Assembly: GCA_965194375.1 (NCBI GenBank)
Contig: CBDAEL010000005.1
DNA: 64,000 nt
Source: Tabrizicola_A aquatica
GTDB taxonomy: Bacteria; Pseudomonadota; Alphaproteobacteria; Rhodobacterales; Rhodobacteraceae
Reading direction: 5' to 3' (one strand)
The position numbers and the translations under genes are program-made. This document shows, in pieces, positions 57,587 to 64,000 of the stretch; positions within the stretch are counted from its first letter, which is position 1, and every line of letters begins with the position of its first letter. Below the pieces are notes generated by a model that made no database searches, was not told where the DNA came from, and saw only the letters and a program-made list of their open reading frames with translations.

Positions 57587-59341
57587 TTACACCAGCACCG
57601 CGCCTGCGGCTTTGATGACGCCTTGCGTATCGGCATTGCCCAAAAGCATCTCGTTATGCGGCTTGCCCGACGGGATCATCGGGAAGCAGTTTTCATGCTT
57701 TTCCACCAGACAATCAAAGATCACCGGGCCGTTGTACTGGAGCATCTCCATGATCGCGTCATCCAGATCCTTGGGGTCTTGGCACTTGATGCCCTTGCAG
57801 CCAAAGGCCTCGGCCAGCTTCACGAAATCAGGCAGCGATTCCGACCAGGACGAGGAATACCGCTCGCCGTGCAGCAACTCTTGCCACTGGCGCACCATGC
57901 CAAGACGTTCGTTGTTCAGGATAAACTGCTTGACCGGCGCGCGGAACTGCATCGCGGTGCCCATTTCCTGCATGTTCATCAGCCACGACGCTTCCCCCGC
58001 GACGTTGATGACCAAAGCCTCCGGGTGGGCAATCTGCACGCCGATCGAGGCGGGCAGGCCATAGCCCATGGTGCCAAGGCCTCCGCTCGTCATCCAACGG
58101 TTCGGGCCTTCAAAGCCCAAGAACTGCGCGGCCCACATCTGGTGCTGGCCCACTTCGGTGGTGATATAGCGGTCCATACCCTTGGTCAGGGCTTCCAGGC
58201 GCTCCAGCGCGTATTGCGGTTTGATCGTCTTGGTTGAATTGGTGTAGCTCAGGCACTTCACGGCGCGCCATTCGTTAAGCTGTTTCCACCACTTGGCCAG
58301 ACCCTCTTTGTTGACCTTGCGGCCACGGGCCTTCCAGATGCGCAGCGCATCTTCCAGAACATGGGCCACATCGCCCACAATCCCCACATCGACCCGGATC
58401 ACCTTGTTGATCGAGGACGGATCAATATCGACATGAACCTTTTTCGACTTCGGGCTGAAATCGGCAATGCGGCCGGTGATGCGGTCATCAAAGCGCGCGC
58501 CGATGTTCAGCATCAGATCGCAGCCATGCATGGCAAGGTTGGCCTCATATAGCCCGTGCATCCCCAGCATGCCCAGCCACTTGTCGCCGCTGGCCGGATA
58601 GGCGCCAAGCCCCATCAAGGTTGAGGTGATGGGGAAACCGGTGGCCTCAACAAACTCGCGCAACAACTGGCTTGCCGCCGTGCCCGAGTTGATGACACCG
58701 CCGCCAGTATAAAACAGCGGGCGTTCGGCGGTTTCCAGCATTTCCACCATGCGGGTGATGGCGTCGATGTCGCCCTTCACGCGCGGCTGGTAATGATCCA
58801 CCTTGGCCTTCGGCATCGGCGTGTATTCGGATGTAGCGAACTGCACGTCCTTGGGAATGTCGACCAGAACCGGGCCGGGACGACCTGAGCGCGAGACGTG
58901 GAACGCCTGATGAATGACCTCGGACAGTTTGGCCGTGTCTTTCACCAGCCAGTTATGCTTGGTGCAAGGCCGGGTGATGCCGACCGTATCGGCCTCTTGA
59001 AACCCATCGGTGCCGATCATGAAGGTCGGAACCTGGCCCGACAACACAACGATCGGAATAGAATCCATCAGCGCATCGACCAGACCCGTCACCGCATTGG
59101 TCGCGCCCGGCCCCGAGGTCACCAGTGCGACACCCACCTTGCCGGTGGAGCGGGCATAGCCCTCGGCCATGTGGACCGCGCCCTGTTCATGGCGCACCAA
59201 CACGTGCTTGATGTCGTTTTGCTGGAAGATCTCGTCATAGATCGGCAGCACCGCGCCACCAGGATAGCCAAAGACCACCTCCACGCCCTGATCTTTCAGG
59301 GCCTGCACCACCATTCTTGCGCCGGTCATCGCCTTTGTCAT
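57587..59341 (-). CDS. ilvB: Acetolactate synthase large (catalytic) subunit
   Basis: A 584-residue TPP enzyme of valine, leucine and isoleucine synthesis. N-terminal VFGYPGGAVLPIYDEI and the catalytic Glu in VRHEQGAVHMAEGYARS are clear. The TPP motif normally GDG...NN reads VAGEASWLMN...FILNNERLG, with Glu in place of the usual Asp; I recall this version from related alphaproteobacteria. The ATG at 59341 follows GAGGAAAG. A leader peptide and terminator lie upstream, so expression is probably attenuated by branched-chain aminoacyl-tRNA supply. It is followed by ilvH. Confidence 0.95.
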   Translation of the reverse strand: MTKAMTGARMVVQALKDQGVEVVFGYPGGAVLPIYDEIFQQNDIKHVLVRHEQGAVHMAEGYARSTGKVGVALVTSGPGATNAVTGLVDALMDSIPIVVLSGQVPTFMIGTDGFQEADTVGITRPCTKHNWLVKDTAKLSEVIHQAFHVSRSGRPGPVLVDIPKDVQFATSEYTPMPKAKVDHYQPRVKGDIDAITRMVEMLETAERPLFYTGGGVINSGTAASQLLREFVEATGFPITSTLMGLGAYPASGDKWLGMLGMHGLYEANLAMHGCDLMLNIGARFDDRITGRIADFSPKSKKVHVDIDPSSINKVIRVDVGIVGDVAHVLEDALRIWKARGRKVNKEGLAKWWKQLNEWRAVKCLSYTNSTKTIKPQYALERLEALTKGMDRYITTEVGQHQMWAAQFLGFEGPNRWMTSGGLGTMGYGLPASIGVQIAHPEALVINVAGEASWLMNMQEMGTAMQFRAPVKQFILNNERLGMVRQWQELLHGERYSSSWSESLPDFVKLAEAFGCKGIKCQDPKDLDDAIMEMLQYNGPVIFDCLVEKHENCFPMIPSGKPHNEMLLGNADTQGVIKAAGAVLV

Positions 59342-59387
59342 CGGTCTTTCCTCATTCTGGCCGCGCATCCTGCGGCCCTATCTCAAC

Positions 59388-59417
59388 AAAAAGCCCCCGG
59401 GGGTCAGATCCGGGGGC
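59388..59417 (-). terminator. ilvB attenuator terminator
   Basis: On the minus strand GCCCCCGG (59417-59410) pairs with CCGGGGGC (59400-59393) around a nine-base loop and is followed by TTTTT (59392-59388). It lies 26 bases after the leader-peptide stop and 47 bases before ilvB. Upstream GCATGGG (59456-59450) can pair with CCCATGC (59424-59418) next to the terminator. GGGTCGG (59452-59446) can instead pair with CTGACCC in the terminator loop (one G-U pair), a possible antiterminator. Confidence 0.82.
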
Positions 59418-59442
59418 GCATGGGAGCCGTTATGGGCTGTCG

Positions 59443-59490
59443 TTACCGACCCATGCACCACAGTCCTACGATTACGTTTAGCCTGCGCAT
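59443..59490 (-). CDS. ilvB leader peptide
   Basis: A 15-codon frame on the minus strand reads MRRLNVIVGLWCMGR and stops at TAA. Five of seven consecutive residues (positions 4-10) are Leu, Val or Ile, the products of the pathway. GGGGGG stands seven or so bases before the ATG. Followed by a terminator and then ilvB, this is the normal plan of ribosome-mediated attenuation: stalling at Leu/Val/Ile codons would favour read-through. Confidence 0.85.
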   Translation of the reverse strand: MRRLNVIVGLWCMGR

Positions 59491-59516
59491 CGCCGCCCCC
59501 CAAGCCATCGAGCCGG

Positions 59517-59545
59517 AACTTAGGGGCCGGGGTAGGGGGCGTCAA
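59517..59545 (-). promoter_or_regulatory. Candidate ilvB promoter
   Basis: Minus-strand TTGACG (59545-59540) and TAAGTT (59522-59517) are 17 bases apart, ideal for a sigma-70-type promoter though the -10 box is weak. Transcription would begin about 20 bases before the leader-peptide ATG. Confidence 0.5.
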
Positions 59546-59572
59546 CCGCAAATCGACGTCTAAAATGTCGCG

Positions 59573-59614
59573 GGGCGGGCAATTCTTGTAGTTTTATTAC
59601 AAGAACGCCCGCCC
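59573..59614. repeat. Long inverted repeat upstream of the ilvB promoter
   Basis: GGGCGGGC-AA-TTCTTGTA (59573-59590) is mirrored by TACAAGAA-C-GCCCGCCC (59597-59614) around GTTTTAT. The 16 matched pairs have only a small internal mismatch. It lies between the antiporter stop and the ilvB promoter. It could be a terminator-like hairpin for the antiporter or an operator, but no T-run follows. Confidence 0.7.
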
Positions 59615-59667
59615 CATCGAAAGAAACGCAAATCGGCAGCGGTTTGCGCGGCTGAGTCAGCGGCCGT

Positions 59668-60576
59668 TTAGCCCATCAACGCCAGATAACCGCCATAGGC
59701 CGCCAAAAGCGCCACCCCGGCCACGCGTGGCAAGCCGCCAAGCCAAACGGCCAGCACTGAAAGGCCGACCGCTGTGCCTGCCACCCAAGGCATGTCGATC
59801 ATGGCAAACCGCGCCTCAGAGGGTATCGGCGCAATGAGCGCCGTAACACCCAAAATGCCAAAGATGTTGAAGATGTTTGAGCCCACGATATTGCCCACGG
59901 CAATCTCGGTCTGGCGGCGATAGGCGGCAATCACGCTGGTCGCCAGTTCCGGCAATGAGGTGCCGACCGCCACGATGGTCAATCCGATCACCGCTTCAGA
60001 GATGCCCAAGGTCCGGGCGATTGTTGTGGCACTGTCGACCAAGAAATGCGCGCCGATCACCAAAAGCACCAGACCGCCCACCGTCATCAGCGCGGCCTTT
60101 GCAACGCTGGTTTCCAAAGGATCGTCCTCTTGTGGCACCGATCCGGATGAAAACGCCATGAACAAAAACACGGCCAGACCTGCCAGCAGCACCCCGCCTT
60201 CGATGCGCGAGACCATACCGTCGAGTAGCATCACCCAGATCACCCCGGTGGCCACCAGCATAAAGGCCAAATCGCGCGCAAGGCGTCGAGCCGGGATGAT
60301 CAGCGGTGCAATCAGCGCCGAGAGGCCGAGGATCAACAGGATATTCGCGATGTTGGAGCCCAGAATATTGCCAATCGCAATAGCGGGCTGCCCGGCAAGG
60401 GCGGCATTGACCGAGACCAGCATTTCGGGCGCCGAGGTGCCAAAGCCGACAATGGTCAAGCCAATGACCAAGGGTGAGATGCCAAAGCGTCGGGCAATCG
60501 ATGAGGCCCCGCGCACCAGATATTCGCCCCCGAAGAACAGCCCCAAAAGGCCGACAACAAAAAGAAGATAGGTCAA
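59668..60576 (-). CDS. Calcium/sodium (cation) antiporter, CaCA family (YrbG-like)
   Basis: A 302-residue membrane protein with about ten helices in two homologous halves. Each half has the alpha-repeat: GFGTSAPEMLVSVNAAL with GNILGSNIANILLILG, and AVGTSLPELATSVIAAYR with GNIVGSNIFNIFGILG. These hold the ion-binding acidic residues. Members exchange calcium or other cations for sodium or protons. The start appears to be TTG at 60576 (TTGACCTATCTT) with AGGG upstream, because no in-frame ATG precedes the first helix. Confidence 0.92.
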   Translation of the reverse strand: MTYLLFVVGLLGLFFGGEYLVRGASSIARRFGISPLVIGLTIVGFGTSAPEMLVSVNAALAGQPAIAIGNILGSNIANILLILGLSALIAPLIIPARRLARDLAFMLVATGVIWVMLLDGMVSRIEGGVLLAGLAVFLFMAFSSGSVPQEDDPLETSVAKAALMTVGGLVLLVIGAHFLVDSATTIARTLGISEAVIGLTIVAVGTSLPELATSVIAAYRRQTEIAVGNIVGSNIFNIFGILGVTALIAPIPSEARFAMIDMPWVAGTAVGLSVLAVWLGGLPRVAGVALLAAYGGYLALMG

Positions 60577-60831
60577 AGGATTACCCTGCTTGACGTGCTG
60601 CGTTGCGCCCTAGATAGGCAAGGGCTGGCTGAAGGGAAGGGACATCGGGGAGAAATATGGCGTCTGACCGGTTCTTTTGTGAATTGCGGCGGTAGTGGTA
60701 AGAAAAAATTACCAAAAACCGCCAAGTGACAAAGATTTCTGTTCTCAAACCCAAGATCGGTGGTTAGCATTTCTGTCAGTATCAAAACGCCCGAGGAGGA
60801 GCCGAGGGCCAATAGTGGAGGAAGAACTTAT

Positions 60832-61938
60832 ATGGATCGTCGTTCCTTTCTGACCAAGGCAACTGTCGGCGGTGTCGCCGCAGCCGGTGCTGCAGCGCTT
60901 GCCGCACCCGCCATTGCCCAGGAAAATCCCCAGATCACGTGGCGCGTGGCCTCGTCGTTCCCCAAGGCCTTTGACACCATTTACGGCGCTGCCGAAACCA
61001 TGTCGAAATACATCAGCGAAATGACCCAAGGCGGGCTGACGCTGCAAGTCTTCCCGGCTGGTGAACTGGTTCCGGCGTTTGAAACCGCAGACGCCGTGGC
61101 CGCTGGCACCGTCGAAGCGACCCACACCGCGCCTTATTACTTCTGGGGCAAGGACCCGACCTTTGCGCTCGGCTGCGCCACGCCTTTCGGCATGAACGCC
61201 CGTCAGATGAACGCTTGGCTCTACTACGGCGGCGGTCAGGACATGCTGAACGAATTCTACGCGACCCAAGGCCTGATCGGCTTTGCCGCTGGCAACACCG
61301 GCGCGCAGATGGGCGGCTGGTATCGCAAAGAGATCACCTCGCTGGCCGATATGCAGGGCCTGAAAATGCGCGTTGGGGGCTTTGCTGGCAAGGTTCTGGA
61401 AAAGCTCGGCGTTGTGCCGCAGCAGATCCCGGGCGGCGAAATCTATCAGGCGCTGGAAAAAGGCACCATCGACGCGGCCGAATGGGTTGGCCCTTATGAC
61501 GATGAAAAGGCTGGCTTCTTCAAGGTGGCCCCGGTTTATCATTACCCCGGCTATTGGGAAGGCGGCCCGACCCTGGCCACCATGTTCAACCTGGCCAAGT
61601 GGAACGAACTGCCGGCGCATTACCAAGCCGCGATCAAGACCGCGTGCGAGGCGGCCAACGCCAATATGCTGGCCTCTTATGACCACAAGAACCCGACGGC
61701 TCTGAAATCGCTTGTCGCCAATGGCGCGCAGCTCAAGCCCTTCCCGCAGGATGTGCTGGCCGGTGCCTTCGAGGCTGCCAACGCGACCTATGCGGAAATC
61801 TCGGCCACCAACGAAAACTTCAAGAAGATCAAGGAAAGCCAAGACGCCTTCAAGCGTGACGCTTACCTGTGGGCTCAGATTGCCGAATACAACTACGACA
61901 CCTTCATGATGGTGCAGCAGCAGGCTGGCAAGCTCTAA
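60832..61938 (+). CDS. TRAP transporter solute receptor (DctP family, 2-oxoacid/TakP-like)
   Basis: A 368-residue periplasmic receptor. A Tat leader (MDRRSFLTKATVGGVAAAG...APAIAQ, twin Arg at 3-4) precedes QITWRVASSFPKAFDTIYG. The segments NAWLYYGGGQDMLNEFY, MRVGGFAGKVLEKLGVVPQQ and AAEWVGPYDDEKAGF closely resemble the Rhodobacter alpha-keto-acid receptor TakP. 2-oxoacids are therefore the best guess for ligand. GTGGAGGAAG precedes the ATG at 60832. The permease genes converge from the right, so receptor and permeases are separate transcripts. Confidence 0.9.
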   Translation: MDRRSFLTKATVGGVAAAGAAALAAPAIAQENPQITWRVASSFPKAFDTIYGAAETMSKYISEMTQGGLTLQVFPAGELVPAFETADAVAAGTVEATHTAPYYFWGKDPTFALGCATPFGMNARQMNAWLYYGGGQDMLNEFYATQGLIGFAAGNTGAQMGGWYRKEITSLADMQGLKMRVGGFAGKVLEKLGVVPQQIPGGEIYQALEKGTIDAAEWVGPYDDEKAGFFKVAPVYHYPGYWEGGPTLATMFNLAKWNELPAHYQAAIKTACEAANANMLASYDHKNPTALKSLVANGAQLKPFPQDVLAGAFEAANATYAEISATNENFKKIKESQDAFKRDAYLWAQIAEYNYDTFMMVQQQAGKL

Positions 61939-61956
61939 GCCCTGAACAGCAAAAGG

Positions 61957-61987
61957 AAAGGCCCCGAGGGAAACCTCGGGGCCTTTT
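61957..61987 (+). terminator. Terminator after the TRAP receptor gene
   Basis: A 13-bp perfect stem (AAAGGCCCCGAGG/CCTCGGGGCCTTT) with a GAAA tetraloop ends in TTTT. The A-rich left side would also allow termination of the converging permease transcript. Confidence 0.92.
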
Positions 61988-62043
61988 CGTTTCACGGCAC
62001 CTTCGCGCTGGTCTTGCGATACGCCCAAGGGCGATGGGCGTGC

Positions 62044-63738
62044 TTAGGGATTGATAACTGGTGCGCCAAGTTGCGGCACACCAAGGCTTGGCGCCCCCAA
62101 ACTGGGTGCCCCTCCGGGATTGAGCGTGTTCAACATTGGCACTTTGATTTCCACCGTCGAGGGGTCCACCATCGGTCCTTTGTAATGCATCACCAGTTGC
62201 GGGAAGGCGACTACGACACAGATCATCAACACCTGCAGCCCGATAAAGGGGATTGCCCCTTTGTAGATTTCAGATGTCTTGATCTCGGCAATGTTCTTGC
62301 CAGTGATCCGGTCGAGATAAGGCACCTTGGCTGCGACTGACCGCAGATAGAACAGCGCAAAACCAAAGGGCGGGGTCAGGAACGAGGTCTGCAGGTTCAT
62401 CCCGATGATCACCCCCAGCCAGATCAGGTCGATCCCCATCTTGTCGGCCACCGGCGCGATCAATGGGATCAGGATGAAGGCGATCTCGAAGAAGTCGATG
62501 AAGAAGCCAAGGATAAAGATGATAAGGTTGACGACCAGCAAGAAGCCGTATTGCCCACCCGGCACCCCGGTCAACAAATGCTCCACCCAGATATGGCCGT
62601 TGACCCCGTAGAAGGTCAGCGAGAACACCCGCGCGCCGATCAGCACGAACATCACGAAAGATGACAATCGCAGCGTCGAGATCAAAGCCTGATTAAGCAG
62701 CGGCATCTGGAAGCGTCCCTTGGCCGCTGCCATGGCCATGGCACCTACAGCCCCCATCGCGCCGCCCTCGGTCGGGGTGGCAAGGCCGATAAAGATCGTG
62801 CCCAAGACCAAGAACACCAAGGCAAGCGGCGGGATCAGCACCATGATCACCTGACTGGCCAGCCGCGACAACAGGTTCAGCTTCAGGAACCTGTCCGCCA
62901 GCGCAAAGGCATAGATCGCCGCAACCCCCAATGTGGCGCCCAGAACATCGGCATTGGCGCCCCAAGCCTCGTAGAACCAATAATGCGACAAGTAGCCAAT
63001 CCCTGTCGCCACGGCGAGCGCGACCAAAAGCGAGGTGACCCCACCGCCCAATGTGCGCGCCTCAAGCGGTAGGGCAGGCACCATGTGCGGGCGGAAGATG
63101 GCGATCATCGCGACATAGCCCATATAGACACCGGCAAGGATCAAGGCCGGATAAAGCGCACCACGATACATATCGCCCACCGACTTGCCCAACTGGTCGG
63201 CCAGCACGATCAGCACCAAAGACGGCGGAATGATCTGCGCCAAGGTCCCCGAGGCGGTGATCACCCCGGTGGCCAGTTTCCGGTCATAGCCATAACGCAG
63301 CATGATCGGCAACGAGATCAACCCCATGGCAATCACACTCGCGGCCACCACGCCGGTTGTAGCGGCGAGCAGTGCGCCCACCAGAACCACCGCAAAGGCG
63401 AGACCACCGCGAATGGGGCCAAAAAGCTGGCCCACGGTGTCCAAAAGATCCTCGGCCATGCCCGAGCGCTCCAGCACGATCCCCATGAAGGTAAAGAAGG
63501 GAATGGCCAAAAGTGTCTCGTTTGACATCACCCCCCACAATCGTTGGGGCATGGTGTAAAGCAAAGGCCAATCCAGCGTGATGGTGCCCGACGAATAGGG
63601 CGCAAGCCAGACGCCGATGGCAAAGAAGATCAGCCCGTTGGCCGCCAGCGAAAACGCCACCGGATAGCCAAGCAAGAGAAAGATCACCAAGCTGGTGAAG
63701 ATGATCGGCGCCATGTTCTGTGCGATAAGTTCCATCAT
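62044..63738 (-). CDS. TRAP transporter large permease subunit (DctM family)
   Basis: A 564-residue membrane protein with more than a dozen helices, longer than the roughly 430-residue DctM. The extra segment lies mid-protein (LGGGVTSLLVALAVATGIGY onward), a form seen in larger TRAP permeases. Family motifs include IPFFTFMGIVLERSGMAEDL, ASGTLAQIIPPSLVLIVLAD and LATPTEGGAMGAVGAM. The C-terminus is Pro/Gly-rich and repetitive (GAPSLGAPSLGVPQLGAP). The ATG overlaps the small-permease stop. Confidence 0.92.
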   Translation of the reverse strand: MMELIAQNMAPIIFTSLVIFLLLGYPVAFSLAANGLIFFAIGVWLAPYSSGTITLDWPLLYTMPQRLWGVMSNETLLAIPFFTFMGIVLERSGMAEDLLDTVGQLFGPIRGGLAFAVVLVGALLAATTGVVAASVIAMGLISLPIMLRYGYDRKLATGVITASGTLAQIIPPSLVLIVLADQLGKSVGDMYRGALYPALILAGVYMGYVAMIAIFRPHMVPALPLEARTLGGGVTSLLVALAVATGIGYLSHYWFYEAWGANADVLGATLGVAAIYAFALADRFLKLNLLSRLASQVIMVLIPPLALVFLVLGTIFIGLATPTEGGAMGAVGAMAMAAAKGRFQMPLLNQALISTLRLSSFVMFVLIGARVFSLTFYGVNGHIWVEHLLTGVPGGQYGFLLVVNLIIFILGFFIDFFEIAFILIPLIAPVADKMGIDLIWLGVIIGMNLQTSFLTPPFGFALFYLRSVAAKVPYLDRITGKNIAEIKTSEIYKGAIPFIGLQVLMICVVVAFPQLVMHYKGPMVDPSTVEIKVPMLNTLNPGGAPSLGAPSLGVPQLGAPVINP

Positions 63739-64000
63739 TTCCGCACCTCTGCACCGCTGGTGATCTCTTGCACGCCTTGGGCGGCCTGTTCGGCCGGGCT
63801 GATGAAGGGGTTACTGTCAGGAATAAGGTCGCGCATGATCGCGATTTTCTTGATGATCTCGGAAACCGCCTGCAAGGTCAGCAGCACAAACCCCGCAAAC
63901 AGGATCGCGCGCGCGGGCCATATCAACAGGCCCCCGGCATTGGTCGACACTTGCCCCGAGCGGAATGCATCAATCCAGTAGGGCCACAGCATCCACGCCA
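63735..64000 (-). CDS. TRAP transporter small permease subunit (DctQ family), N-terminus outside the window
   Basis: The C-terminal part of the small membrane subunit is visible. AWMLWPYWIDAFRSGQVSTN and GGLLIWPARAILFAGFVLL show the typical last helices, then a polar tail. The frame stays open to the right edge, so the start lies beyond 64000. It overlaps the large permease by four bases, and together they form the membrane part of the TRAP system. Confidence 0.88.
   Translation of the reverse strand, partial: AWMLWPYWIDAFRSGQVSTNAGGLLIWPARAILFAGFVLLTLQAVSEIIKKIAIMRDLIPDSNPFISPAEQAAQGVQEITSGAEVRK

Noticed and set aside
1..64000. CRISPR array, prophage modules or defence genes
   Set aside because: No regularly spaced direct repeats, cas-like genes, phage structural genes or restriction/toxin genes were seen; the only mobile parts are the IS end and the broken integrase.

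Overview
The window looks like a chromosomal piece of an alphaproteobacterium of the Rhodobacterales type. Reasons: coding DNA is GC-rich; ABC and TRAP receptors carry Tat-type twin-arginine leaders; the histidine genes are arranged as hisB-hisH...hisA...hisF-hisE; a pcm-like gene, a tolC-like gene and a PopZ-like acidic gene stand together; and a short GC-rich repeat ending in an ATATTT/AGATGAAA-like motif recurs between genes. No rRNA, CRISPR array or replication origin was seen. One tRNA (Tyr, GTA) is present.

Layout. 1-1400 is a scarred, lower-GC edge. It holds an IS3-family terminus with the first codons of OrfA, a tyrosine-recombinase gene cut by that IS and also frameshifted, and the 5' stub of a secreted repeat protein that the recombinase-bearing element seems to interrupt. 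1.5-13.5 kb is mostly housekeeping: a LysE exporter, a DDAH-family hydrolase, tRNA-Tyr, rlmB, a CoA-binding protein, hisE/F/A/H/B broken up by opposite-strand genes, and a phosphomannomutase. 13.6-18.8 kb is a complete dipeptide-type ABC importer. It is co-directional with an FAD oxidoreductase at 18.8-20.4 kb.

20.5-40.7 kb is the main accessory region, a large catabolic island. It contains a cyclase-family metal hydrolase, a second FAD oxidoreductase, a MarR regulator, an indolepyruvate-type 2-oxoacid:ferredoxin oxidoreductase (iorAB), and a RutA-like flavin monooxygenase with a reductase. It also has a second MarR-like regulator, a kynureninase-like PLP enzyme, 3-hydroxyacyl-CoA dehydrogenase and enoyl-CoA hydratase. 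The last part holds the monooxygenase/old-yellow-enzyme fusion known from aerobic 2-aminobenzoyl-CoA metabolism, with an SDR, a third MarR, a second crotonase, acyl-CoA dehydrogenase, thioesterase, a RidA-like protein and an aryl-CoA ligase. My reading is that all routes end in anthraniloyl-CoA (2-aminobenzoyl-CoA). It could be made from anthranilate by the ligase, or from isatinate (2-aminophenylglyoxylate, the product of an isatin-hydrolase-like cyclase) by oxidative decarboxylation through IorAB. The fusion enzyme then opens the way to beta-oxidation. The isatinate branch is an inference and would be the novel part.

41-57 kb returns to conserved genes: pcm-like, tolC-like, PopZ-like, efp, gluQ, trmFO and gyrA. 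An ornithine cyclodeaminase/arginase pair with a divergent Lrp-type regulator follows, then a PaaG-like crotonase and ccmF-ccmH. 57-59.5 kb holds ilvB-ilvH, preceded by a readable attenuator: a 15-codon leader peptide rich in Leu, Val and Ile, then a terminator hairpin. The window ends with a Ca/Na antiporter and a TRAP 2-oxoacid-type transporter. Its receptor gene converges on the permease genes, and the small permease runs off the right edge.
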